Origin: Clostridiales bacterium
GTDB lineage: Bacteria > Bacillota > Clostridia > Saccharofermentanales > Saccharofermentanaceae
Reading direction: 5' to 3'
NCBI GenBank assembly: GCA_016930475.1
Contig: JAFGGR010000104.1
Location: 1 to 15,725 of the forward strand
Length of the DNA: 15,725 nt
Shown here: positions 7,721-15,400 of the stretch, piece by piece
Position numbering within the stretch: position 1 is the stretch's first letter
Layout of the letters: every line of letters begins with the position of its first letter
Notes under the pieces: model-generated
What the model was told of the DNA's origin: nothing
What the model saw: the letters and a program-made list of their open reading frames with translations, nothing else
Database searches by the model: none
Program-made: the position numbers and the translations under genes

Positions 7721-7749
7721 ATAGTACACCGATTCATTTTTTCTGTCAA
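7721..7749 (-). promoter_or_regulatory. Promoter of the galactan operon
   Basis: On the minus strand a perfect -35 TTGACA (7749-7744) is separated by exactly 17 bases from a -10 TACTAT (7726-7721). Transcription should start near 7714, directly before the palindromic operator, leaving a leader of about 135 bases before the galactanase ATG. Confidence 0.75.
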
Positions 7750-7767
7750 CAAGCACAAATCAGTCCC

Positions 7768-7829
7768 GCGCAACGTCGCCCGATTCGTTTATTTCATCAA
7801 ATATTCACGGTTCGTTGCGCTTGTTGCGC
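7768..7829. repeat. Extra GCGCAAC half-sites upstream of the galactan promoter
   Basis: The operator half-site GCGCAAC recurs at 7768-7774 on the plus strand and, inverted as GTTGCGC, at 7814-7820 and 7823-7829. The last two form a 9-base direct repeat. These sites lie about 55 to 115 bases upstream of the predicted start. They could serve as auxiliary contacts for the LacI-family protein or as sites for another regulator. Confidence 0.4.
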
Positions 7830-7840
7830 ATTAATAATTG

Positions 7841-7867
7841 GAAGCGCGCGTCCGATCGAGGCGCTTC
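7841..7867 (-). terminator. Possible terminator of the methyltransferase gene
   Basis: Inverted repeat GAAGCGC / GCGCTTC with a 13-base loop, 33 bases after the methyltransferase stop. On the minus strand it is followed by an AT-rich stretch (CAATTATTAATG) rather than a clean T-run, so termination strength is uncertain. Confidence 0.35.
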
Positions 7868-7899
7868 TTCCGGAGATTTTCTGATCTTTACGGGAATTA

Positions 7900-8526
7900 T
7901 TATGTCTGTTTGGGAGTGCAGATATACCATGCGGCTTTTCGGTCGACATCGATCACCCGGACCTCGGAAAAGCACTCCTCCATATCGGAAACACACTGTC
8001 GCATCTCTTTTTCGGCGACTCTGATGAATCGAAAATAGTCTCCCCGCTCAAGCCACTCGATCAATGACGTCATCGGCGACCGCTTCGCGTTATAATCGTG
8101 AATGATGACCGCTTTTTTAGAAATGCGGCTCATCTCGGCGTACATCCTTTTTCGCTCATCAGTGCGCAATCCGTGCGCAACATAAGACGCAACGGACGCT
8201 TCAAATGATTGATCCGCAAATGGAAGCGCCTCCAAAACATCGGCACGGATGAAATCGATCCCTTTGTTTTCCGGATTATTCCGGGCGATTTTCAGCATTT
8301 TTTCCGCAGGATCAATGCCCGTGACCGCAAGGCCTTTTTCGAAAAGCACCGAGCAAAGAGCTCCGGTACCGCAACCGACGTCCAGGATCGTATCGAACGA
8401 GCTGATATCGAGATCCTTCTTTGCTCTTTCGAGGACGCGGTGAAAAGACCTTTTCTGGCTCTTGTAAAAAAGCGCGTAGACCGGCGCGATCGTGTTAAAC
8501 AAGAAGTTACTGTTCTTTTTGCCCAT
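7900..8526 (-). CDS. Class I SAM-dependent methyltransferase
   Basis: A 208-aa Rossmann-type methyltransferase of the Methyltransf_11/25 kind. Motif I is ILDVGCGTG (47-55), the acidic residue after beta-2 is D72 in GIDPAEKML, and the RADVLEALPFADQSFE segment (94-109) matches the region that contacts the SAM adenine. The substrate cannot be read from the sequence; such proteins act on small molecules, quinones or tRNA. The open frame starts at a GTG at 8577, but the ATG at 8526 is preferred because AAGGAAG stands 4-10 bases ahead and the N-terminus then fits the family. It appears monocistronic, divergent from helD and separate from the galactan operon downstream. Two GTGCGCAA repeats lie inside it at 8162-8169 and 8173-8180. 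Confidence 0.88.
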   Translation of the reverse strand: MGKKNSNFLFNTIAPVYALFYKSQKRSFHRVLERAKKDLDISSFDTILDVGCGTGALCSVLFEKGLAVTGIDPAEKMLKIARNNPENKGIDFIRADVLEALPFADQSFEASVASYVAHGLRTDERKRMYAEMSRISKKAVIIHDYNAKRSPMTSLIEWLERGDYFRFIRVAEKEMRQCVSDMEECFSEVRVIDVDRKAAWYICTPKQT

Positions 8527-8588
8527 GCTCTTCCTTCCCGAATATAGCGGTAGACTCTCGAAGATCGCTAATGCCACCTCACATATCC

Positions 8589-8597
8589 ATCATACCA
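8589..8597 (-). promoter_or_regulatory. Extended -10 promoter of the methyltransferase gene
   Basis: On the minus strand TGGTATGAT gives an extended -10 (TG-N-TATGAT). No good -35 is present at the usual spacing, which extended -10 promoters tolerate. The predicted start near 8582 leaves a leader of about 56 bases. Confidence 0.45.
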
Positions 8598-8634
8598 AAG
8601 CACAAGGTTGTCAGGTAAAACAATTCTTGAACCA

Positions 8635-8685
8635 ACCATATTCACGAACGAATCTCGTTTCCCTTCCGAAAAGGTCGAATATGGT
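8635..8685. repeat. 9-bp inverted repeat with 33-bp spacer between divergent promoters
   Basis: ACCATATTC (8635-8643) is perfectly inverted as GAATATGGT (8677-8685). The right arm overlaps the extended -10 of helD. Two short dyads lie inside: AACGA/TCGTT at 8647-8659 and CCTT/AAGG at 8662-8674. By the predicted start sites neither transcript contains the element, so it would act as DNA, for instance as a regulator-binding site. Confidence 0.5.
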
Positions 8686-8690
8686 ATAGT
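8682..8690 (+). promoter_or_regulatory. Extended -10 promoter of helD
   Basis: TGGTATAGT gives an extended -10 (TG-N-TATAGT) on the plus strand; no convincing -35 is seen. Transcription would start near 8697, leaving a leader of about 114 bases before the helD ATG. Confidence 0.5.
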
Positions 8691-8703
8691 ATTCAAGCCA
8701 CAT

Positions 8704-8730
8704 CGAATGTTATAAAGAGAGTAACGTTCG
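8704..8730 (+). other. Hairpin in the helD leader
   Basis: CGAATGTTA (8704-8712) pairs with TAACGTTCG (8722-8730), giving nine pairs of which one is G-U, around a 9-base loop. It begins a few bases after the predicted transcription start and could stabilise the 5' end of the message or modulate expression. A smaller GCGA/TCGC hairpin with a T4 loop lies at 8762-8773. Confidence 0.4.
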
Positions 8731-8810
8731 GCCGATCCACTACCGTTCGCCTTCCGCTTCTGCGATTTTTCGCTAAGAAATTTACCCACAATAGATTTGC
8801 GAGGAAACTT

Positions 8811-10868
8811 ATGATCAACTCAACCGAATCTCAAGAGAAAGCGTATCTGAAAGAGATCCTTCAGAAACTGCAAACCGCCCACACGAACCTGGAGCGGCAA
8901 ATTGATAAATATGACGACGAGATCCAGGAGGGAAAGGACTACATCTGGGGAAGCAAATCCGACTTGGACGGGGCCGAAAAGGCGTTCAACCGAATGGTCA
9001 TTCACCAGAACGTCGCTTCCGGGGAGCAAACGTTGGCCGAAATGCGACGGGTCGACCGCCTGATCGAGTCGCCGTACTTCGGCAGGGTCGATTTTCTTCC
9101 GGACGATATAAAAGATACACAGGATTGCTACATCGGCCTTTACTCCTTCTCCGAGAATGTCGGCGACGATATCCTCATTTATGACTGGCGTGCGCCAATC
9201 TCTTCGCTCTTCTATGATTTTGAGAAGGGCCCTGCGGTCTATACCGCACCGGTAGGCGTCATCACCGGCGATATTTCGCTCAAACGCCAATACAAGATCC
9301 GCCGTGGTGTTATGGAATATATGCTCGAGAGCGACATCAACATCGACGACGACGTTCTGCAAAAGGAGCTCAGCCAAACAACCAATGAGAAAATGAAGAA
9401 TATCGTGGTGACGATCCAGCGCGAGCAGAACGCGATCATCCGGAATTCGACCGCCGACACGCTGATCGTTCAGGGCGTCGCCGGTTCCGGTAAAACCTCC
9501 ATCGCCCTGCACCGCGTCGCTTTTCTGCTTTATCGTAATTCCGAAACGCTTCACTCCGATAATATGATGATCATCTCCCCCAACAAAGTATTTGCCGACT
9601 ATATTTCCAATGTCTTGCCGGAGCTCGGCGAAGACAATATCCAGGAAATCGATATGACGGAAATCGCCGGGGATCTGCTCGAGGATGATATTCGTTTTGA
9701 GTCATTCAACGATCAGGTTGATTTCCTGCTCCATGACGCCGGCGAAAAGGACCTGGAGCGTATCCGCTACAAGGCGACGACCGAATTCGTCGAAGAGCTT
9801 CACGGTTACCTTCACGATATTATCCGGAATGGGTTCCTCGCCGTCGACCTGGATATTGAAAAGATTCATATCCCGGCCGAAGACATACAGGAAATCTTTC
9901 ATAAACTTCGCCACCTGCGCCTTAAAGAACGGCTCGAGATGACCGCCAACCATCTGGTCACTCGATTCAACACGATAAATGACACACGTCTGGATTCGAC
10001 CCTCACCCGAAAAATCAAGAACGAAGTAATACGGATGTTCCCGTATAAGGATGCATTCGCTTTGTATGATAGCTTTTATTTTCGATCCGGGAAGGAAAAC
10101 CTTTTCAAGCACACAAAGGGCAAGCCGCTCTCCTACGAGGACGTCTTCCCGCTGATCTACACCAAGTTACATTTTGAAAAAAGTACGGCTTACAATCGAA
10201 TCGAACACCTCTTGATCGACGAGATGCAAGACTACACTCCGATCCAATATGCGGTGATCCGTAAGCTCTTCCCCTGTAAGAAAACGATACTCGGGGACAG
10301 TAACCAATCCGTAAACCCCTATACTTCGACAACACCGGAACGTATCTCATCCTTTTTTCCGGGATCGGAGTCGGTCAAATTGCTTCGCAGTTATCGCTCG
10401 ACCATCGAGATTACCGATCTGGCCCAACGAATTTCCAAAAACGAGGAGCTGATCCCTGTCGAAAGGCATGGACAGGAGCCCGAAATTCACGTCCTGGACT
10501 CGGAAAAGGCAGAGCAGATCCGGATTCTTAATCTGATTCAAGAACACCGTCGATCCGATTACCAATCACTGGGTATCATTTGTAAAACCGCACGGCAAGC
10601 CGAAAAACTCCACTTCGCGCTTCGTGATCAGGTCGAAGATCTCAACTATTTAGATTTCAACAGCAAGGAATATCGTGAAGGGATCATCATCACATCCGCT
10701 CATATGGCCAAGGGACTCGAGTTTGATCAGGTCATCGTGCCGCACGCAAACCGCCACACCTATCATACGCCGCTCGATCGGAACCTCCTTTACATCGCGT
10801 GTACCCGTGCGATGCACAGGCTTGATCTGACTTGCCATGGAGAGGTTACTGAGTTTCTGAGCGAGTGA
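8811..10868 (+). CDS. helD: HelD-type superfamily 1 helicase/ATPase (RNA polymerase recycling)
   Basis: 685 aa with the UvrD/Rep-like helicase motifs in order: Q-motif region QREQNAII (203-210), Walker A GVAGSGKT (222-229), Walker B LLIDEMQD (467-474), motif III ILGDSNQSVNPY (493-504), motif IV LLRSYRST (524-531), motif V SAHMAKGLEFDQ (629-640) and motif VI YIACTRAM (661-668). The N-terminal 200 residues, with a charged helical start and the segments YIGLYSF, IYDWRAPISSLFYDF (123-137) and RGVMEYMLESD, are typical of HelD and not of UvrD or PcrA. Known HelD proteins bind RNA polymerase, push an arm into its secondary channel and release stalled enzyme using ATP. B. subtilis HelD is about 774 aa, so this one is short. 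The ATG has GAGGAAA just upstream. It appears monocistronic and convergent with the next gene. Confidence 0.9.
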   Translation: MINSTESQEKAYLKEILQKLQTAHTNLERQIDKYDDEIQEGKDYIWGSKSDLDGAEKAFNRMVIHQNVASGEQTLAEMRRVDRLIESPYFGRVDFLPDDIKDTQDCYIGLYSFSENVGDDILIYDWRAPISSLFYDFEKGPAVYTAPVGVITGDISLKRQYKIRRGVMEYMLESDINIDDDVLQKELSQTTNEKMKNIVVTIQREQNAIIRNSTADTLIVQGVAGSGKTSIALHRVAFLLYRNSETLHSDNMMIISPNKVFADYISNVLPELGEDNIQEIDMTEIAGDLLEDDIRFESFNDQVDFLLHDAGEKDLERIRYKATTEFVEELHGYLHDIIRNGFLAVDLDIEKIHIPAEDIQEIFHKLRHLRLKERLEMTANHLVTRFNTINDTRLDSTLTRKIKNEVIRMFPYKDAFALYDSFYFRSGKENLFKHTKGKPLSYEDVFPLIYTKLHFEKSTAYNRIEHLLIDEMQDYTPIQYAVIRKLFPCKKTILGDSNQSVNPYTSTTPERISSFFPGSESVKLLRSYRSTIEITDLAQRISKNEELIPVERHGQEPEIHVLDSEKAEQIRILNLIQEHRRSDYQSLGIICKTARQAEKLHFALRDQVEDLNYLDFNSKEYREGIIITSAHMAKGLEFDQVIVPHANRHTYHTPLDRNLLYIACTRAMHRLDLTCHGEVTEFLSE

Positions 10869-10957
10869 TGTCGCGACATGGGCCAATTCAGGATCAGTCG
10901 GGACCGGATTTTCATTTTCTTTATGGAACTTTTGCTAATGTAAACAGGCAAAAAACG

Positions 10958-11968
10958 TCATGATCCAGCGCCTGCCGCCGAAGCGGCCGCCGTGGAAGAC
11001 GTGACCGCAGTCGTCGTCATCATGATAATGAGCGCAATAAATTGATTGATGACCATTGCGGCAACGCCGTTGGAGACCGCGGAAATCACAGCATTCCCGC
11101 CTTCAACCGTTGTATGTGACATTGCGACGAAGGCAGACGCGAACAATATCACCTCCAGCTTGTTCACCGACCATGCTCCAAAGCCCTTTTGCTTCCGCAT
11201 GTATTTGAACGCTTCGATGACTTCATCGGCTAGCGTGTCGGCATCAGCGCCCAGCAGTGCTAAAAGACCCAGCAAAGGGTAGGCATAATCCCGGTCGAGT
11301 CGTAATTTTCGTTGACGGAAGGCATCGCGCAACGACAGGACGCGCTCCGTGTTACCCTCGTTTCCATTTCCCATCAACAACACCTGCGCAATCGCCTGTG
11401 ATCCGTGCGAGTAGCGTACCTTCGGCTTGATTGCCTTGTGCATTTCCTCCAACCGCAGGAGTCCCGATTGAACATCGATTCCGGATATAGCAAGCAGTGC
11501 AACGGTAATATAATCGCGCGATCCCGTAATGAGAAAGTGTCGCGATCGCATCCCTTTATAGAACGCCCTCGCACGCGTAACAATCGCGGCAATATCTTCT
11601 TCGCCGGATTCGATCGCAATTTGACAGGCAGCGATAACCAGAAATGGCGAAGCCCAAAATTTTTCTGACTTCATCATTTCATACACCTTGAGTGCTTTCT
11701 CAAGTATATTTTTTTGATCCTTTTCCAAAGAAAGCATCGCCGAGACGGCAAGGATCATATATCCTCGAAAATAAGAAAACGGCGACGTATATTTCTTCAC
11801 CATGCGCATGCTTTCCCTAATTGCCGCATCATTCATCGTCCGGTCATTCACCGCATAAATCATCGCTATAAGGCGCTTTAGAATTGTGGGTTGCCAGAAG
11901 AATTTCCCCTTAATATAGCGATAATTCCCGATGAATAAGTCGATTCTCCTTGCGGTGCTATCTCTCAT
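10958..11968 (-). CDS. DUF4003-like protein of unknown function
   Basis: A predicted 336-aa, mostly helical protein. Its pattern of a short helical N-terminus, a segment around SRDYITVALLAI and repeated helical pairs resembles the DUF4003 family of Bacillota; this is recognition from memory and only moderately sure. The last 55-60 residues differ from the rest: a hydrophobic stretch (VSNGVAAMVINQFIALIIMM) followed by a Thr/Ser/Ala/Gly tail ending at the stop. That could be a C-terminal membrane anchor or a packing helix. An in-frame ATG at 11989 exists, but GGAGG lies 8 bases before the ATG at 11968, which I take as the start. It is convergent with helD and divergent from the zinc-ribbon and surface-protein pair. 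No biochemical role can be stated. Confidence 0.75.
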   Translation of the reverse strand: MRDSTARRIDLFIGNYRYIKGKFFWQPTILKRLIAMIYAVNDRTMNDAAIRESMRMVKKYTSPFSYFRGYMILAVSAMLSLEKDQKNILEKALKVYEMMKSEKFWASPFLVIAACQIAIESGEEDIAAIVTRARAFYKGMRSRHFLITGSRDYITVALLAISGIDVQSGLLRLEEMHKAIKPKVRYSHGSQAIAQVLLMGNGNEGNTERVLSLRDAFRQRKLRLDRDYAYPLLGLLALLGADADTLADEVIEAFKYMRKQKGFGAWSVNKLEVILFASAFVAMSHTTVEGGNAVISAVSNGVAAMVINQFIALIIMMTTTAVTSSTAAASAAGAGS

Positions 11969-12035
11969 CTTCATTTCCTCCAAGCTCATTCGGACGTCTT
12001 AATAACATCAGGAAAACCCCGCCGAAATCGTTTCC

Positions 12036-12064
12036 ATCATACCGCAATTCGCAATGTAGGTAAA
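12036..12064 (-). promoter_or_regulatory. Promoter of the DUF4003-like gene
   Basis: Minus strand: -35 TTTACC (12064-12059), 17-base spacer, -10 TATGAT (12041-12036). The predicted start near 12029 gives a leader of about 60 bases. The -10 and flanks (GGTATGATGGA) are identical over 11 bases to the methyltransferase promoter at 8586-8596. Confidence 0.5.
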
Positions 12065-12079
12065 TCATCGCCTCATCTC

Positions 12080-12108
12080 TGTGCAAATCCCACAATAACG
12101 GATAAAAT
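12080..12108 (+). promoter_or_regulatory. Weak candidate promoter of the zinc-ribbon and surface-protein pair
   Basis: TAAAAT at 12103-12108 is a plausible -10, 17 bases after a poor -35 (TGTGCA, 12080-12085). The start would be near 12115, about 48 bases before the first ATG. Only the -10 is persuasive. Confidence 0.3.
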
Positions 12109-12162
12109 GGAGACAGAATCAAATCGGACTCTCGTAACTCATCCCCCCAGGAGACGGAGACG

Positions 12163-12372
12163 ATGACCATCGAAGTATTTCTATGCCCTCAATACAGCGG
12201 CAATCTTGAAGAGGTCCATAAGTCAGGCTATTATACCTGCCCCTATTGCCGTACTCGAATGCGAATCAACGTCTATGAGCCCGACCCGAACACTCAGCCG
12301 GACAGTCGGAGAACGATCTTTGACCGGGATACGAGTGCCGATCTCTGCTATATCAAACTTCCGCGCGGGTGA
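12163..12372 (+). CDS. Small protein with a degenerate zinc-ribbon (69 aa)
   Basis: The second half of a zinc ribbon is clear in GYYTCPYCRTRM (22-33), with C26 and C29. The first knuckle, which in such proteins reads CPxCGG, is here C8-P-Q-Y-S-G: one metal-binding cysteine and a glycine appear replaced. The last third is charged and has a lone C62. The start is supported by GGAGACGGAG a few bases upstream. The frame stays open for 15 codons after the TGA stop, up to a TAG at 12418-12420, and a GC-rich hairpin surrounds the TGA. The gene may be decaying, may be read through, or may have kept only half its metal site. It lies 73 bases before the large surface-protein gene on the same strand, so cotranscription is likely. 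The function is unknown. Confidence 0.7.
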   Translation: MTIEVFLCPQYSGNLEEVHKSGYYTCPYCRTRMRINVYEPDPNTQPDSRRTIFDRDTSADLCYIKLPRG

Positions 12373-12382
12373 CTCGCGGAAG
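12358..12382 (+). other. Hairpin around the stop codon of the zinc-ribbon gene
   Basis: CTTCCGCG (12358-12365) and CGCGGAAG (12375-12382) form a perfect 8-bp stem with a 9-base loop that contains the TGA stop. No T-run follows, so it is not an intrinsic terminator. It could affect termination of translation or set expression between the two genes. Confidence 0.5.
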
Positions 12383-12445
12383 GATCGATGGGCTGGGTCG
12401 AGATGAAGAAGGAGTACTAGCTTCTTACCGGAAAGCGAGGACAAG

Positions 12446-15400
12446 ATGGCCAGATTTTCGAGAAAACAAATACTCATCATTTCGGCAATTGCCGTTTCCG
12501 TCGCGCTGATCATTCTTCTCATCATGTTTCTTACCACACGATGCGTTCCTAAATTGATTACAGAGATGACTTCGACCGCATCGGCGGTCATCGTCGATCC
12601 GTCGGATATTCCCGGTACGGAGCCGGACGCATTGGTTTTCGAAGATTCAGATGTTGATCAAAAACAAAATCTGAATCAACTCACCGACCCGGCGGTTCTC
12701 GGAGATCCTTCTTGTCCATCTCCGATAACCATTCTCATCTCCGATAAACCGGGGCGACCGGGCTTTCCTATTGATATTATCACGCCCGAAGTTACCACGA
12801 TCCCGCCCGAGGTTGAGCCGATTCCTGAAACTTCTGCTCCGATTCCCGAGCCCTCGGTCATCCAACCGGTCACACCGGCATTCACCATTCCTTTGGCGAC
12901 ACCTACTCCCTCGATCATCCTTCCGATTTTACCTCCGACTCCGTCCTTCATTATTCCGATTGCGACACCGACACCGCTTCCCGTCACCTGGATCACATTT
13001 ACAAACCCGGTATCCGGCAACCGACTAACCGCGGGCACTTCCTTTACGCTCGAATGGTCTGTGGACGATATCGGTCGCACTCCGAAATTCGATGTTCAAC
13101 TCAGTGAAGACGGCGGTTCTACCTACAATCTTCTTGCGGAGGACTTAACAGAAACCACTTATACGTTCACTCTTCCCTCAACCCCGGCTGAGCAGTGTAT
13201 TTTCCGAATTGATATATATGTCTCCAGTAGTCACCTTGGATATGGTCTGTCTCCGGCGTTCAGTATCATCGCCCCGACACCCACGCCGACACCCACGCCG
13301 ACACCTTCACCGACGCCCACACCGACACCTTCACCGACGCCCACACCGACTCCATCGCCTTCTCCTACACCTACTGCGATCCCGGCTCCGCCGCCGGTTT
13401 ATATCCCGGCAGATAACGCCTTCATTTCCTCTGAAGGGAACGCGACGCGTTGGTTTTCGATCGAACATGATCTGAGCAATGTCGCTTCGACTATATGGCA
13501 GATTTCCACCCAGCCGTTTTCCTGTGATACCGATTCGCTTCCCGAAATAATCCCCGGACTGATTGCCACGGGGAAAATGGATGCCGGTACCACCGAATTT
13601 TCCGTCGATTTCGCATCGCTTCTCAGTCGCTATGAAATCGTAGACGGAATGAAACCTTCCGAAATTCTTCCGAACCAGGGATCGGAATTCGAGCCGGTTC
13701 CCGAAAAAGTGTTGTTGCCTCAAAGCCGGCGCGTTTTGTACCTACGCTTGATTGCCCTGGATGAGAACGAAAATCCGGTCGCTACACCGGGGAGCGGCAT
13801 TCAGATTATATACGGAGAGCCGGAGCTGGATCTTGGCTTTCAGGAGATTGCCGGTATCCCGGTCGAAAAGTCCCTGATCATCGAGTGCCCCAAAGAGCCG
13901 GGCGCTGATTATGAGACCTTGACCGATAAAGGGTTCGCGGTGTGGGCTCCGAGTGCCGACTATTGGCCGCTCTCTTTGGACAATGTCCCGCCTGACTCGG
14001 TAGAAATCGACTTGCAGCTCTCGTCCGTTCCTTTCGAGTCAAAGAGCGCGAGTGATTTTTCCGAGCCCGACGGCCTTATTTACCACAGTAAGGCCACCGG
14101 ACTTGTTTATACCACTGTCACGCGATACTACCATTGGAATTTTTCGGATTTTGCACCTTCGGCGGATAGTATCGGAGATTCGACTGTCCGCTATTATCTG
14201 CGGGCAGTCTGCTTGGTCCCCGACGGTCCGTCCGGATCATTGCGTCCGGTTATTTCCGAAACGATTCCGATTTACTACACCGGTGATATGATGGTATTCA
14301 CAGTGATATCCTACGACCCGCCGGATCCCGAGCCGGAGGAGGTCGTTGTTGAATCCAACGCCCCGTATACTTATCTGCAACGTTATATCACGACTCAATG
14401 GCCGATCTATAAGAGCGATCAGTACTTTGAGGTGACCAGGCCCATTCAGGCCGAGGAAATGTGCTTTTCGATCACTAACAATAAGACGGGGGATTTTCTC
14501 CTTCCCTACAGTCTGCACAAGCAACTTTACCCTCAGACGACAAGGGAGTCTTATCAAGCCACCTTGGATGCGATGCTTCCGGTCGGAGCCTGGTTTCATC
14601 TGACACTCACCGAAAGCGCGTGGTCTCAGTTATGGGACGATTTCGTTGAGCTCGCCAAACAGACATACAGCGGAATCCAAAGTGCTTATAACGGAATCAA
14701 GAGCGAGGTTGCTGTCTTTATCGCCGATCGATTCACTTTCCTCGGAGAGGATGCGCGCAACCTCATCGAAAAGGCCGTGACGAAATTGATCGATGTCGGC
14801 CTGGCCTCCATCGGACTTCCGCCGAGCTTGCCTGATTTTGAAGCAATGGCCGGAGAGGGTCTCGATTATTGCCTTAAGGTAGCATTGGCCGAAACCAGCG
14901 CGGCTGCAGGGGTTCCAATCGACGAGATTCCGATTGAGGTACAGAACCAGGTGACCAATGAAGTGAAAAATCGCATCGAATCATTGGCTGAAATGAATCG
15001 CATCAACCCCTTGAATGTTGATTTTTTGAAGCCGGCATCCGAAGCGGCCTACCGTCCGGCCTATATTGATGTTCGTGTATATAATCAACACGGGGTCAGT
15101 AGCCCGACCGGAACGCTGACCGTGAGTTTCTATCCGGTTCGCGCTCCGCACTATAATTTTTACGATTATGTAACGTTACCGGTTCCCTCTCTGAAGCCCG
15201 GGGATGAGACGATCATTCGAGTGTATCTTAAACCGGACAATACCGACTCCGGCACGACATATAAGAGTTATTACTACGGTGAAGAAGGCGACTGTCTTCT
15301 CACTGTTCGCGTCACATTTGATGTCCCGGATATTCACGACGCCGCTATGGCCCAAGGAGTTAGCGGCAGTGACCCCAACCGTCCGGACGTTTTTGTATTT

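Larger units (their letters stand above)
7579..7899. other. 321-bp gene-free regulatory region
   Basis: No credible gene is visible here. The plus-strand open frames have no ribosome binding site and run through the promoter. The stretch holds the galactanase leader (about 135 bases), a 13-bp palindrome, the operator, the promoter, several GCGCAAC half-sites and a possible terminator for the methyltransferase gene, each listed separately. Confidence 0.75.

Noticed and set aside
7628..7834. Plus-strand open frame of 68 codons in the intergenic region
   Set aside because: No ribosome binding site, no recognisable protein, and it runs across the promoter and operator of the galactan operon.
10868..10879. 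Perfect palindrome ATGTCGCGACAT at the end of helD
   Set aside because: It has no loop and no T-run, so it cannot act as an intrinsic terminator. A 12-base palindrome alone is weak evidence of function.
10930..10953. Inverted repeat TTTTGC/GCAAAA between convergent genes as a terminator
   Set aside because: The stem is only 6 bp and AT-rich, and neither strand has a T-run directly after the 3' arm. No convincing terminator is visible in the 89-base gap.
12358..12420. Selenocysteine insertion at the TGA of the zinc-ribbon gene
   Set aside because: The TGA is in the loop of the hairpin rather than just 5' of a downstream SECIS stem-loop, and the residue is not at a redox-type motif.
12163..12420. 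TGA recoded as a sense codon
   Set aside because: helD, the DUF4003-like gene, the MalF-like permease and the binding-protein gene all end at TGA at sensible lengths, so TGA is a normal stop here.
13277..13348. CRISPR array
   Set aside because: The units are contiguous without spacers, in frame, and encode a Thr-Pro linker.
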